The notes beneath the pieces are model-generated. The model saw nothing but the letters and a program-made list of their open reading frames with translations, had not been told where the DNA came from and did no database searches. The position numbers were made by a program, and so were the translations under genes. From CAXXOK01 sp964640955 (GTDB taxonomy: Bacteria; Bacillota; Clostridia; Christensenellales; Aristaeellaceae), in the NCBI GenBank assembly GCA_964640955.1, contig CAZXJI010000011.1, forward strand, positions 58,694 to 122,693: a DNA stretch of 64,000 bases, read 5' to 3'. Positions 53,103-62,204 of this stretch are shown one piece after another. The first letter of the stretch is position 1, and the number at the start of each line of letters is the position of its first letter.

Positions 53103-53906
53103 TCAGCCTCCCGCCGCCAGGTATTTGCGCGAGCCCAGGTTCCACAGGAAGCGGCTGAAGGCGACCATCAGCCCGATCCACACCAGCTGGAACAGCATCC
53201 CCCACAAGACCTGCCCGCCGACCGCCGCGCCGGTCAGCACATCCACCGGGAAGCCCACGGCGTAGGAGAACGGCAGCAGCTTCAGCGCCCCGCCGACCGC
53301 GTCCCCGAACACCTCCAAAGGGAAAATGCCGCCGCTCAGCACCACGATCACGATGCGCACCGCCTCGAACAGAAACCCGATCTCGGACAGCCAGAACGCC
53401 CACATGCCCACGCAGAAAAAGATGAGGAAGTTCAGGATCAGCGCCAGAAACAGCACGGGAAGAAACATGAGCGCTCCCGCAAGCCCCACCGGCGACGCAT
53501 GGAAATAAAGCCCCACGCCGGTCAGCGCCAGCGCCAAAAGCGCAAGGCCGCTGAGCAGCACGCCGATCTTCTGCCCCAGAAAGCAGCTGAGGCGGTAGGG
53601 GAGGTATTCCACGGGGCGCACGACGTACTTGCTCAGGCCCCCGTTTTTGATGTCCTCGTTGATCTCGTACTCGAACCCGGTTTTCATCAGCCGCCACAGG
53701 ATGGACGCGGATACGGAATACGCGAGCATCTGCGCGTAGCTGCGGCCGAACAGCTCCCCGCCGCCGGAGCCGCCGTAGAGCGCCTGCCACATGAACACCT
53801 GAATGAAAATGGGGAAGGCGGCGCTTGCGACGCTCATCCAGAAATCCGCGCGGTAGGCCATCGTCTCCTTCACGCCCAACCCCAGAGCGTACAGGTACTT
53901 CCTCAT
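53103..53906 (-). CDS. ABC-2 type transporter permease (first subunit)
   Basis: A 267-residue membrane protein with six helices. The N-terminus (MRKYLYALGLGVKETMAYRADF) is typical of DUF990/ABC-2 permeases. Its cytoplasmic loop KNGGLSKYVVRPVEYLPYRL resembles that of the partner permease, as expected for related subunits. The ATG at 53906 forms an ATGA overlap with the ATPase stop. The open frame reaches 54221 but that part is inside the ATPase gene. Confidence 0.9.
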   Translation of the reverse strand: MRKYLYALGLGVKETMAYRADFWMSVASAAFPIFIQVFMWQALYGGSGGGELFGRSYAQMLAYSVSASILWRLMKTGFEYEINEDIKNGGLSKYVVRPVEYLPYRLSCFLGQKIGVLLSGLALLALALTGVGLYFHASPVGLAGALMFLPVLFLALILNFLIFFCVGMWAFWLSEIGFLFEAVRIVIVVLSGGIFPLEVFGDAVGGALKLLPFSYAVGFPVDVLTGAAVGGQVLWGMLFQLVWIGLMVAFSRFLWNLGSRKYLAAGG

Positions 53907-54889
53907 CGCCCGTTTTCCCCCGTATACAGCCTTGCGATGCCTTCCTCCACGGGGATGTCCGTAATGTTGAAATCCGTCACCGGCAGCGTTTCCAGCATCG
54001 TGCGGGATACCTCGCGCACCTCGCCGCGGGCCACCTCCAGCACCACCTGCACGCCCTCGCGGCCGCACACCGTGCCGAAGCGGCTCAGGTCCATCTGCGC
54101 GGCTTCCTCGGTCTCGAAGGTGACCTGGATGCGCTTGCGCTCGCCGAACAGCCCGTTGATCCTTTTCAGCTCCCCGTCGTAGGCGATGACGCCCTCGGAG
54201 ATCACCACGGTGCGGCGGCACAAATCCTCGATGTCGCCGATGGAGTGGCTGGTCAGAAGCACGGTGGTCTGCTTTTCCCGGTTGTATTCCTTCAAAAAGG
54301 CGCGGATGCGCTTTTGCGAGATGAAATCCAGCCCGATGGTAGGCTCGTCCAGAAAAATCACTTCCGGCTTGTGCAGAAGCGAGGCGATCAGCTCCATCTT
54401 CATCCGCTCGCCCAGCGACAGCCGCCGCACCTGCACGCCCATCAGGTCGCCGACGTCCAGGATCTCCGTCAGTTCCCCCAGGGTTTTGCGGTATTCCGCT
54501 TCCTCAATCTCGTAAATGTGGCGGTTCAGCGCAAAGCTTTCCGCCGCGGGCAAATCCCACCACAGCTGGCTTTTCTGCCCCATGACGATGGAAAAGCGCA
54601 TTTTGAAGTCCTTCTTGCGCTCCCAAGGCACGTAGCCCATGACCGTCGCCTGCCCGGCGGTGGGGAACAGGATGCCGGAGAGCATTTTGAGCGTGGTGGT
54701 CTTGCCCGCGCCGTTGGGGCCCAGAAAGCCCACCATTTCGCCCTTTTCCAGGGAAAAGTCGATGCCCTTCACGGCTTCCTTGTACAGCTTTTCCCGGTGG
54801 AACAGGCTGTGGAAGGAGGCTTTCATGCCTTCTTCCTTTTTGGTGTACTCGAACGTCTTGCCAAGACCCGTTACTTCGATGACCGCCAT
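53903..54889 (-). CDS. ABC-2 exporter ATPase
   Basis: A 328-residue ATPase. Walker A is GPNGAGKTT (about 57-65), the signature is LSLGERMKMELIASL, Walker B is VIFLDEPTIGLD and the switch His is in LTSHS. A ~90-residue C-terminal domain follows, as in exporter ATPases of the DrrA kind. AAGGCGG lies upstream of the ATG. It leads the three-gene exporter operon. Confidence 0.95.
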   Translation of the reverse strand: MAVIEVTGLGKTFEYTKKEEGMKASFHSLFHREKLYKEAVKGIDFSLEKGEMVGFLGPNGAGKTTTLKMLSGILFPTAGQATVMGYVPWERKKDFKMRFSIVMGQKSQLWWDLPAAESFALNRHIYEIEEAEYRKTLGELTEILDVGDLMGVQVRRLSLGERMKMELIASLLHKPEVIFLDEPTIGLDFISQKRIRAFLKEYNREKQTTVLLTSHSIGDIEDLCRRTVVISEGVIAYDGELKRINGLFGERKRIQVTFETEEAAQMDLSRFGTVCGREGVQVVLEVARGEVREVSRTMLETLPVTDFNITDIPVEEGIARLYTGENGR

Positions 54890-54932
54890 GGGGCACCGCC
54901 TTTTTATGTTTTTTTACGAAAGCGTCGCCGCT

Positions 54933-54962
54933 ATTATATAACGGGTACGGGCCGTTTGTCAT
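54933..54962 (-). promoter_or_regulatory. promoter of the ABC-2 exporter operon
   Basis: On the minus strand ATGACA and TATAAT are separated by 18 bases, about 45 bases before the ATPase start. Confidence 0.6.
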
Positions 54963-55019
54963 GCGGAAATGTGCCGGACGGCGATGAAACTGCGCCGCTT
55001 GTCCGTGACGGAGCGCAGG

Positions 55020-55055
55020 CGAACGCCCCGCGGCGAAGGGGCCGCGAGGCGTTCG
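55020..55055 (-). terminator. hairpin ending the GH116/GH172 operon
   Basis: CGAACGCC and CGCGG pair with CCGCG and GGCGTTCG across a small loop, about 30 bases after the GH172 stop. No U tract is evident. Confidence 0.55.
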
Positions 55056-55085
55056 GGCGGAGGTGGCAACCCGGCGCGGCCGGAA

Positions 55086-56153
55086 TCAGATCACTTCCAG
55101 GTCGTCCTTGCCGGGCAGCGCGGGGAAGGGCGCGGTGGGCAATTGCTGGTACCAGTAGACCACCGAGGCGATATCGTCCCTGAGGGGGAGGTAGCGCCGG
55201 CCTTCCCGCCAGCCCAGCGCCTGTATGGTGACGCGCAGATCCTTTTCGAAGTAGATCGGGTCGGTGATGTGCCAGCGGTACATGCCAAAGCGGAACTGGC
55301 TGTGGTAGAGCTTATCGGGGGTGATCACCTGGTGCAGGCCCGCGTAGGGGGTGGTGAAGGGCACGTAGTTGGCGTGCGTCACCGGATCCTCAAAATCGTA
55401 GGAGCCGCAGAAATAATCCTCCGTGCCCGTGCCGCAGAGGGTGGGGTATTCCCGGTCGCCGTCCATAAAAAACTTGATCTCGCCCTCGCCCCACCAGCCG
55501 TTGTTGTTCACGCCCCAGGCCATATAGGTGCCCACGTACTTGCCCTTGCCCCGCACGCCGTCAAGCAGGGTGTAATCCTCCTTGTAGGGCAAGGGGTTGA
55601 CGTGGCGGAACTGCGCGTGGAAATAGGCTTCGTCCGCAGCCACGTCGCACAGGCAGTAATCAATCTGGTAGTACATGGTCACGGGCTCTTCCGCCAGGTT
55701 GGTGAGCATCATGCGCGCGCGGGCGCGAAACGGCATGGGCCAATAGCAGTTGAAGGCGCTGCCGGGGTTTACGCACACGGCCAGGGAGCTGAGCTGCGCA
55801 AACTCGTTCCATCCCATGCAGAAGAAATCGCCCACCGGGCTTTCGACGCTGGGATTCTGCTGATCGTCCCAATACATGCGCAGGATGGTGTTGCGCCACC
55901 GGCCCGTGGGCGTAAGCCAGATATGCCGGATTATGCCGCTGCCTTCAATATCGCAGATCGTAAAGGTTTCGCCCGGCTGAAGCACGATGTAGGGGTTCAC
56001 CTTCCAGCCCGTGCCCAGGTCGCGCGCCGCCAGTCTGGCGCTGCCCTGCTCCAGCGGGCAGCGGCCGCCGCCGCCCTTGGCCCCCGTAAAGTTCTCCGGG
56101 GAAATGGAGCGGGTCACGTGTGGTTCCAACCGGCTGAGATGTTCCATCGTCAT
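55086..56153 (-). CDS. GH172 family protein (DUF2961), fructofuranosidase/arabinanase type
   Basis: A 355-residue protein of the DUF2961 family, now GH172. Known GH172 enzymes act on D-fructofuranosides (forming or splitting difructose anhydrides) or on D-arabinan. Family signatures are strong: GGGGRCPLEQGSARLAARDLG, GWWGEGEIKFFMDGD and CGTGTEDYF, whose acidic residues are thought to be catalytic. There is no signal peptide, so it acts inside the cell. It starts 15 bases after the GH116 stop with GGAGG in front. The substrate may be an alpha-fructoside, fitting the sucrose genes nearby, but that is inferred. Confidence 0.9.
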   Translation of the reverse strand: MTMEHLSRLEPHVTRSISPENFTGAKGGGGRCPLEQGSARLAARDLGTGWKVNPYIVLQPGETFTICDIEGSGIIRHIWLTPTGRWRNTILRMYWDDQQNPSVESPVGDFFCMGWNEFAQLSSLAVCVNPGSAFNCYWPMPFRARARMMLTNLAEEPVTMYYQIDYCLCDVAADEAYFHAQFRHVNPLPYKEDYTLLDGVRGKGKYVGTYMAWGVNNNGWWGEGEIKFFMDGDREYPTLCGTGTEDYFCGSYDFEDPVTHANYVPFTTPYAGLHQVITPDKLYHSQFRFGMYRWHITDPIYFEKDLRVTIQALGWREGRRYLPLRDDIASVVYWYQQLPTAPFPALPGKDDLEVI

Positions 56154-56168
56154 ACTGGTACCTCCTTG

Positions 56169-58541
56169 TTATTCCGGGCGCACCCCGGTCGGTTCCGGCC
56201 CGGCCGGGCCCAGAAGGGTGATTTGCTGTTTGAGCGTTCCGCTTTCGTCCCGCGTCTGCGTAACGACGCCCCAACGCTGTCCGTCACAGAAGATGGACCG
56301 GAAATGATCCGGACTGACGCGGGGCGCAAAGCGCGTGCCGTCCGCAAGCGTCATGCCGGCGTAGGCCGGGATCAGCCCCCAGGCCGCCATGGAACGCGCG
56401 TAGTGGAAGCCGCACTCCATTTCGTCAAAGGGGTTGCGGCGGTTGCCGTCGAAGCGCGCGCGCACGGCGTTGACCAGCGTCTCCGCCTCGGCGGTCATTC
56501 CCAGGTACACGAGCGTCGTGGCGACCTGGTATTCTACGCCCGTCCACACCTCATCGGAGTATACGAAGGGAAACGCGGGCTCCCCGCCGTGGGGCCAGGA
56601 GCACAGGCGCAGGCCCGCCTCGTCCGGGGCGACGAAGGAGCGCTGCAGGCACCGGCGCGGCACGGAGCCGTCGCCGAAGTTGTACCGCACGATCGCCGCG
56701 GCCGCCTTTTTGAGGTGTTCGCGGGGGAGCAGCTCGCCAAGCCCGGTCAGAAACGCCAGCGTCTGCCCGAAAAGCTGGTCGCTCAGGCAGCCCTCGCCGA
56801 ACTGGTAGGGCGGCGGGTCGGACCCTGTGCGCTGCACGTACCACTCGCCGTTAAAGCAGCGGTCGTCCAGTGCGGCAGCGCTTTGCCGGAAGGCAGCCTC
56901 ATACGCCGCGCGGTCGCCCTCACGGCCGAGCGTTTCCGCCATGGCCGCCATGGCCCGGAGTGCCGCCAGGTACAACACCCCGCTCAGGGGGTTTATGCCC
57001 GTAAATTCGATGTCGTACGTGTTGTGCTGCGTACCTTCCAGCAGGCCGTCGCCGTCCGCGTCCCACGTGCGGCGGGCGTAAGCCAGCGCCCGTTGCGCGG
57101 TGGGGTACAGTTCGGTCAGGAAAGCTTTGTCGCCGCTGAGCTGATATTCCCGCCACAGCCGCACCAGCGTGCCCAGCTGGCCGTCCGCGGCAGCGGGCAT
57201 ATCAAAGGGCGGCAGGCCGAAGCGCTGCTGGGTGCGGAAACACATCTTGCCCTCCGCGTCCGTCTCGTTCGTAAACTCGTTCGCCCGCGCGCTGCGCTCC
57301 AGCCCGGGGAACAGGTAGGCGACGGTCTGGGCGTAGTTCCACACGTGCGTGCAGGTGCCGTGGCAGCTGCCCTCCTGCTCGTGGCAGCCCTCCCAGCCGT
57401 AAAAGGCGCCGTCCTCCGCAAGAAAACAGGTGTTGCTGCGCAGCACCGTCAGGCTGTAGGCGGCGGACTCGACGACCGATGCGGGCAGCGTGCTCGTGTA
57501 GAGCGCCTCGGCAAAGCGGCGGCTGTCCGCTTCCAGACGCGGGAGGTGACTAAGCAGGTACGCCCCGGCCTGCCACGCGTCCGTAAAGCGCGCGGCGTAG
57601 GCGTTTCGCATGGTGCGGCCCTTCGCGTCTTCGGCGAACCAGCCGCAAATGCGGTTGGGCACGTACCAGCTGAAGACGAAAACGAAATCCGCCTCTTGCC
57701 CGGGGCCGAGCCGTTTGCGGACGCCGACGCTCCCCACCGTGAGCCCCTCCGGGCCGATGCGGCTTTGGCGCGCCTCGCCCCCGTGCTCGCCCTCGGGCAG
57801 CCGTCCCCGGCAGAGCGCCTTCCAGAAAGCGGTGATCCCGTCCTGCCAGCCGCCTTTGTACCAGGCGGGCAGCAACTCCGCGTCCGCTTCGGGGGTCATC
57901 AGCGCGCCCTGCGCCTCGCGCAGGCTGCCCGCGGGCTCGCCTTCGCCCAGCATCCGGATGCCGCTGCGGTTTGCCTCCCGCACCGCGCGGTTATAGGCGC
58001 CCGGCACGGTGCGGTAGTTGTCGAAGCAGTCAAAGCCCTGAAAGCCGTAGAAGTTCGGCATGGAACCGCAGACGAGCACATCGAGCGGCACGGCGGAGAT
58101 GTTTTTAGCGCGGTAGCGCAGCAGCACGGCGGGAATGCCGCTGTCCGGAACGTTGAGGGGAACGAGCGGGTTGAAGGCCGTGAGGTGGACGAACAGCGGC
58201 AGCGAGCCGTCGATAAACGAAATATCGCAAAACGGGTAGCGTACGTCCATACGGCCGTCCGCCAGCCGCGGCAGACCCCGGACCTCCTGCGGGTGATAGC
58301 CGCGCGCCAGATCGAAATCCGGCGCGCCTTCCGCCTCCAGCACGCGGGTGTCATTTACGCCCTCCCCCTCGCAGTGCAGGGCGAAAAAGGAATAGGGGAG
58401 CTTGTTGCCCCGCTGCGGCCGGTTGAAAATTTCAAACTCGCACAGACGCCCGCAGGCGTCCACGCCCACGGTGCCCGTGCCGATGCCGCCGACGGGGAAA
58501 ACCGTGTGCCGGTCCTTGGCCGAAAACGATGCGAACGGCAT
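56169..58541 (-). CDS. GH116 family glycosidase (glucosylceramidase/beta-glucosidase type)
   Basis: A 790-residue cytoplasmic enzyme. The N-terminal beta-sandwich (about 1-300) begins VFPVGGIGTGTVGVD, and the helical barrel (about 330-770) contains CHGTCTHVWNYAQ, QHNTYDIEF and CGFHYARSMAAW. These are hallmarks of GH116, whose members cleave beta-glucosides, beta-xylosides or glucosylceramide. The ATG at 58541 has AAAGGAGAGG upstream; the frame to 58634 lies upstream of the likely transcription start. It leads the operon with GH172 and has its own consensus promoter plus a candidate operator. Confidence 0.9.
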   Translation of the reverse strand: MPFASFSAKDRHTVFPVGGIGTGTVGVDACGRLCEFEIFNRPQRGNKLPYSFFALHCEGEGVNDTRVLEAEGAPDFDLARGYHPQEVRGLPRLADGRMDVRYPFCDISFIDGSLPLFVHLTAFNPLVPLNVPDSGIPAVLLRYRAKNISAVPLDVLVCGSMPNFYGFQGFDCFDNYRTVPGAYNRAVREANRSGIRMLGEGEPAGSLREAQGALMTPEADAELLPAWYKGGWQDGITAFWKALCRGRLPEGEHGGEARQSRIGPEGLTVGSVGVRKRLGPGQEADFVFVFSWYVPNRICGWFAEDAKGRTMRNAYAARFTDAWQAGAYLLSHLPRLEADSRRFAEALYTSTLPASVVESAAYSLTVLRSNTCFLAEDGAFYGWEGCHEQEGSCHGTCTHVWNYAQTVAYLFPGLERSARANEFTNETDAEGKMCFRTQQRFGLPPFDMPAAADGQLGTLVRLWREYQLSGDKAFLTELYPTAQRALAYARRTWDADGDGLLEGTQHNTYDIEFTGINPLSGVLYLAALRAMAAMAETLGREGDRAAYEAAFRQSAAALDDRCFNGEWYVQRTGSDPPPYQFGEGCLSDQLFGQTLAFLTGLGELLPREHLKKAAAAIVRYNFGDGSVPRRCLQRSFVAPDEAGLRLCSWPHGGEPAFPFVYSDEVWTGVEYQVATTLVYLGMTAEAETLVNAVRARFDGNRRNPFDEMECGFHYARSMAAWGLIPAYAGMTLADGTRFAPRVSPDHFRSIFCDGQRWGVVTQTRDESGTLKQQITLLGPAGPEPTGVRPE

Positions 58542-58577
58542 GCGGGCCTCTCCTTTCGGGATGGGACGTTCAGCGTG

Positions 58578-58591
58578 TGACATTGATATCA
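58578..58591. promoter_or_regulatory. operator candidate, first copy
   Basis: TGACATTGATATCA matches 11 of 14 positions of the palindrome at 59931-59944. It lies just downstream of the predicted GH116 transcription start, so a bound repressor would act as a roadblock. Confidence 0.55.
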
Positions 58592-58605
58592 CATTCGATA
58601 ATGCT

Positions 58606-58634
58606 ATCATAGAAAGCTTTTTGCGAATTGTCAA
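58606..58634 (-). promoter_or_regulatory. promoter of the GH116/GH172 operon
   Basis: On the minus strand a perfect TTGACA and a TATGAT are spaced by 17 bases. Confidence 0.85.
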
Positions 58635-58676
58635 GCGCTATTTTGCTTTCCCGTGTTTCCGAAACGAAAGAAACCG

Positions 58677-58706
58677 TTGGATTCGGGCGCGGAGTTGTGT
58701 TATACT
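58677..58706 (+). promoter_or_regulatory. promoter of the LacI-type regulator gene
   Basis: TTGGAT (58677-58682) and TATACT (58701-58706) have an 18-base spacer, about 57 bases before the ATG. Confidence 0.65.
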
Positions 58707-58762
58707 GAACACGGTTCCCATGCGGCCCGCTTCGGCGCTTTAGGGAAGAAGGGGTTTTGAAT

Positions 58763-59776
58763 ATGGCATCGATATACGAAATCGCCCAGGAGGCGGGGGT
58801 ATCGCCCTCCACCGTGGCGCGCGCCCTGCGCGGAACCGGCTATTGCAGCCAGGAAAACCGGGAGCGCATCCTGGCCATCGCCAAAAAGATGAACTACATC
58901 CCTTCCCACGCGGCCCGGTCGCTGAAAAGCAACCGCACCAACAAGGTGCTTTTCTGCATCCCCGATATTTACAACCCCTTCTATTTCCGCATGATCCGCG
59001 GCGTGAGCGACGTGCTGGAACAGTACGATTACCTGCCGCTGCTCTGCTTTACCAAGGGCCAGCTGGAAACGGAGCTCAAAATGCTGCGCAACCTTCAGGA
59101 AGGCTACGGCGACGGCATGGTGTTCGTGTCCTTCGACTTCTCCCCCAAAAACATCTCCGTGGTCAACCGCTGCAACCGCCCCGTGGTGCTCACCAACAAC
59201 TACCAGTCCCCCACGGGGGACGACCGGTTCGACTGCGTGTACATCGACACCTTCCAGGGCATCTACATGGCCTGCGAACACTTTATCGAGGAAGGGTTCA
59301 CGCGCATCGGCTACATCGGCGGAAACGTATCCGTGCAAACGGGGCGCGAGCGCTTCGAGGGGTTCCTGCGCGCCATGCGCGACCACAACGTGAACATAGA
59401 CCAGCGTTACCTCTGCCAGGGCGATTTTTCCATGGACTCCGGCGAGGCCGCCATGCGCCAGCTGCTGGCCCAGCCCGCCCTGCCCGAGGCGCTGGTGGTG
59501 GCCAACGACCTGATGGCGATCGGCGCGTACCGGGTGTGCCTGGACGCGCACATCCGCGTGCCGGAGGATATCGCCATCATCGGCATGGACGACAGCGAAC
59601 TGGCCAACTGCATGAACCTTTCCTCCGTGCAGATGTGCGAGGAGGAAATCGGCAGCAACGCCGCCAGGCTGCTGATGGACCGTATCCTGCACGGGCCGCG
59701 CGAGAAAAAGGTGGTGCGGCTTCAACCGCAGCTGGCCTTGCGCGCCTCGAGTGAAAAAAGGAAAAATGGGTCTTGA
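58763..59776 (+). CDS. LacI family transcriptional regulator
   Basis: A 337-residue repressor. The helix-turn-helix is canonical (MASIYEIAQEAGVSPSTVARAL) with hinge NYIPSHAARSLKSN. The ligand domain contains KVLFCIPDIYNPFYF, IYMACEHFIEEGFTRIGYIGG and VVANDLMAIGAYRVC. The ATG at 58763 is preferred over TTG 58757 because GAAGAAGGGG is then well spaced. It is divergent from GH116 and directly upstream of the DUF6259/transporter operon. Palindromes at both borders suggest it controls both. Confidence 0.95.
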   Translation: MASIYEIAQEAGVSPSTVARALRGTGYCSQENRERILAIAKKMNYIPSHAARSLKSNRTNKVLFCIPDIYNPFYFRMIRGVSDVLEQYDYLPLLCFTKGQLETELKMLRNLQEGYGDGMVFVSFDFSPKNISVVNRCNRPVVLTNNYQSPTGDDRFDCVYIDTFQGIYMACEHFIEEGFTRIGYIGGNVSVQTGRERFEGFLRAMRDHNVNIDQRYLCQGDFSMDSGEAAMRQLLAQPALPEALVVANDLMAIGAYRVCLDAHIRVPEDIAIIGMDDSELANCMNLSSVQMCEEEIGSNAARLLMDRILHGPREKKVVRLQPQLALRASSEKRKNGS

Positions 59777-59801
59777 CATTTCGGGGATAACACGCTATGC
59801 T
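59773..59801 (+). promoter_or_regulatory. promoter of the DUF6259/transporter operon
   Basis: TTGACA (59773-59778) and TATGCT (59796-59801) have a 17-base spacer. The -35 hexamer overlaps the stop codon of the LacI gene. Confidence 0.85.
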
Positions 59802-59835
59802 TTGGATATGGTAAGGATGTCAGAAACAAAGACGA

Positions 59836-59860
59836 CATTCGACCGCGCCGCGGTCGAATG
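59836..59860. promoter_or_regulatory. 25-bp perfect palindrome in the leader
   Basis: CATTCGACCGCG and CGCGGTCGAATG flank a single central base. The palindrome lies about 30-50 bases downstream of the predicted transcription start. It could be a protein-binding site or form an RNA hairpin. Confidence 0.5.
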
Positions 59861-59930
59861 AAAAGGCTGGCGATGGCTGTGAATACGGAACAGATGCCAA
59901 GAAGCGGGTGGTTTTTCTTTTTCCCTTAAG

Positions 59931-59944
59931 TGGCATCGATGTCA
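59931..59944. promoter_or_regulatory. operator candidate, second copy
   Basis: TGGCATCGATGTCA is a near-perfect palindrome centred on CG, as LacI proteins prefer, 35 bases before the DUF6259 ATG. Together with 58578-58591 it gives the consensus TGRCATYGATRTCA. Confidence 0.55.
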
Positions 59945-59978
59945 TCAACATCACCCGACTCGAAAGGAGGCCCGCGGG

Positions 59979-62204
59979 ATGCACCCAATCGTGCTGGAAA
60001 ACGAAGCGGTCCGTTTGCTTTTCTCGGCGGACGGCGGCGCGCTGATCGGGCTTACGGATGTCCGGCGCGGCTTTGAGCACGTCGCCCGCCCTTCCGGCGT
60101 GCCTTTCCGCCTGTTTTCGCTGCCCGAAGGCACGCCCTGCGAGGCGTTTGCCGACTTCAGTTGCGAGCGGAACCCCGGTGAACTGCGCTTTTTCTGGCGC
60201 ACGGACGCCGCCGACGTAACCGCGACCGTGCGGCTGCTTGCGGACGGGGCCGCCTTTCGCGCCTCGTCGCGCCCGCGCGGCGCCGACACGCCCCCGCAGT
60301 GCCTGGAATACCCGCTTCTCGGGGGCCTGACCAGCCTGAACGAACGAACCTGGCTGGCCCACAGCTGGACCACCGGTGTTCTGATGAACGATCCGGCCTC
60401 CTTCCTGCCCACCGAGGGTGCGCTGCGCTTTGCGCCGTACCCGGAATGCTTTTCCGGCGCGTCCATGCAGCTGATGAGCTACTATCATCAGGATACGGCC
60501 GGGCTGTACCTGGCGGCGCACGATGGGGAGGGCCGCCAGAAATGGCTCAACGCCTATACCGAGAACGGCGCGCTGACGCTTTCGCACATGGCGGGCATGG
60601 AGGACCTGCGCCCCGGCGCCCCGACCCTCATGCCCTACGATTTCGTCGTGCGCCTCACCGCCGGGAACGGCTGGGAGGAAGCGGCCGAGCTGTACCGAAC
60701 CTTCGCGCTTGCGCAGCCCTGGTGCGCCCGGGGAACGCTGGCCGAACGGAACCCGGAAGGGGACTGGCTGCATAACGACGTGGGGTACTGCACCTTCGGC
60801 GTCGACGCGGGGCACGACCGCAGCCGGTGGCTTCGCAGGTACCGGGAGGACATCGGGTGCCCGGGCTTCCACGTGTTGGGGCCGGACTGGACCCACGAGC
60901 CGCAGACCTTCGGCAGCGGCGTGCCCGGCGGCATGGAGGACTGGCTGCCTACGCGCTTTTCCCCGGAGACGCTCGCGGCCGTCCGCGAAAACGGCGACCG
61001 TTTCGCGCCCTTCGAGTTCGATTTTCTGGTCAATCTTCACCAGCACGACCGGGAGAAGCTCGCGGCTGCCCTGCAGCGCTTCCCTTCGCCGACGTTCAGC
61101 CATGACGCCTATCGCTTCAACATGCTCTGCCCCTGCGAGCCCTTCACCAAGGCGTTCCACCGCGAGCGGGACGTGCAGGTGCTGCGCGAGGCGAACGTGG
61201 ACGCCATGTACTACGATATCTCCGCCAACAACCTCCTCAAGGTCTGCACGGCGGAGACCCACGCCCACACGCCCGGCGGCGGACGGGAGATCACCGAGGG
61301 CTACCGGGACATCTACGCCGATACGGGCGCCGCGCTGAGCCGGGAGGCGGGCCGGCCGATTCCGCTGGGAACCGAGCAGATGTGCGAGGTGTTTCTGGAC
61401 CGGCTGGATTTCTATCAGGCCAGAGCCTGGGCCCAGCCCTGCTCCACGCTGGAAACCTGGCCCCTGCGTAAGCAGATGCTCAGCGGACAGGCGAGGATGA
61501 TCCCGCTTTTCGACATGGTGTACCACGAGTACGGCGTCGTGCGCATGGACGGATGGGGGAAGCTGACGGACGCGATCGGCGAGCTGTTTTTCGATACCGT
61601 CGCCAAGACTTACCTGTGGGGCGGCCTGTACGAGATCAACCACGAATACAGCCCCATGGAGGAGCTGGACGGCGTGGAAACCCCGCCGGAGGAGCACTAC
61701 TTCCGCTTCGATCCCCAGCACTGCGCCTACAGCGGCGAGCGGGCCGGGTACGTGGGGCGCTTCGCCGCGGCGCGCCTCGGACGGGCCAACCCGTACTGGG
61801 TCTACGGGCGCATGCTCCCTGCCCCGGCGATCGACGCGCCCGTGCGGAAGCTCGCCTGGTACCACTATAACCACGACCAGAAGGACCCCTCTTACCGCGC
61901 GCGGGGCGAGTATTCCTGCTCCGCGGTGCGTACGTCGCTTTTCCAGAGCCCGGACGGCCGCGTCGCCCTGTTCATGGTCTGCCCGGGGGAGGAACCCCTG
62001 ACGGTTCAACTGCCGCTAAATGCGCTGGCGGAGCGTTTCGGCGGCTGTCGGGCCGCGCTGTACCGTTTCCGGGGCGGGGACGCCCTGCGCTTAACCGATT
62101 TTGACATGTTGGCCCGCGGCCGAAGTGAGGATCGGCCTTTCGTCTTGGAACCGCGGGAGCTTTACATGTTCGAAATGAATACGAAGGAGGATCTGTTGCA
62201 ATGA
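59979..62204 (+). CDS. DUF6259 domain-containing protein, putative glycoside hydrolase
   Basis: A 741-residue cytoplasmic protein. An N-terminal beta-sandwich (about 1-250) resembles the domain that precedes GH-type barrels. The centre contains a TIM-barrel-like region with GYCTFGVDAGHD, CPGFHVLGPDWTHE, NVDAMYYDISANN and RPIPLGTEQMCEVF; aspartates and glutamates in these strand ends are catalytic candidates. A C-terminal sheet domain closes the protein. It resembles the DUF6259 family of carbohydrate-active proteins; the activity is untested. GAAAGGAGG precedes the ATG. It overlaps the binding-protein gene by four bases. Confidence 0.82.
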   Translation: MHPIVLENEAVRLLFSADGGALIGLTDVRRGFEHVARPSGVPFRLFSLPEGTPCEAFADFSCERNPGELRFFWRTDAADVTATVRLLADGAAFRASSRPRGADTPPQCLEYPLLGGLTSLNERTWLAHSWTTGVLMNDPASFLPTEGALRFAPYPECFSGASMQLMSYYHQDTAGLYLAAHDGEGRQKWLNAYTENGALTLSHMAGMEDLRPGAPTLMPYDFVVRLTAGNGWEEAAELYRTFALAQPWCARGTLAERNPEGDWLHNDVGYCTFGVDAGHDRSRWLRRYREDIGCPGFHVLGPDWTHEPQTFGSGVPGGMEDWLPTRFSPETLAAVRENGDRFAPFEFDFLVNLHQHDREKLAAALQRFPSPTFSHDAYRFNMLCPCEPFTKAFHRERDVQVLREANVDAMYYDISANNLLKVCTAETHAHTPGGGREITEGYRDIYADTGAALSREAGRPIPLGTEQMCEVFLDRLDFYQARAWAQPCSTLETWPLRKQMLSGQARMIPLFDMVYHEYGVVRMDGWGKLTDAIGELFFDTVAKTYLWGGLYEINHEYSPMEELDGVETPPEEHYFRFDPQHCAYSGERAGYVGRFAAARLGRANPYWVYGRMLPAPAIDAPVRKLAWYHYNHDQKDPSYRARGEYSCSAVRTSLFQSPDGRVALFMVCPGEEPLTVQLPLNALAERFGGCRAALYRFRGGDALRLTDFDMLARGRSEDRPFVLEPRELYMFEMNTKEDLLQ

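Noticed and set aside
54969..58580. 1203-codon forward frame opposite GH172 and GH116
   Set aside because: It spans two well-supported genes on the other strand and has shadow-type composition. The length reflects the high GC content.
58576..58593. TGTGA-N8-TCACA as a CRP site
   Set aside because: The CRP consensus spacer is six bases, and Clostridia rarely use CRP in this way. The match to the second local palindrome makes a LacI-type operator more likely.
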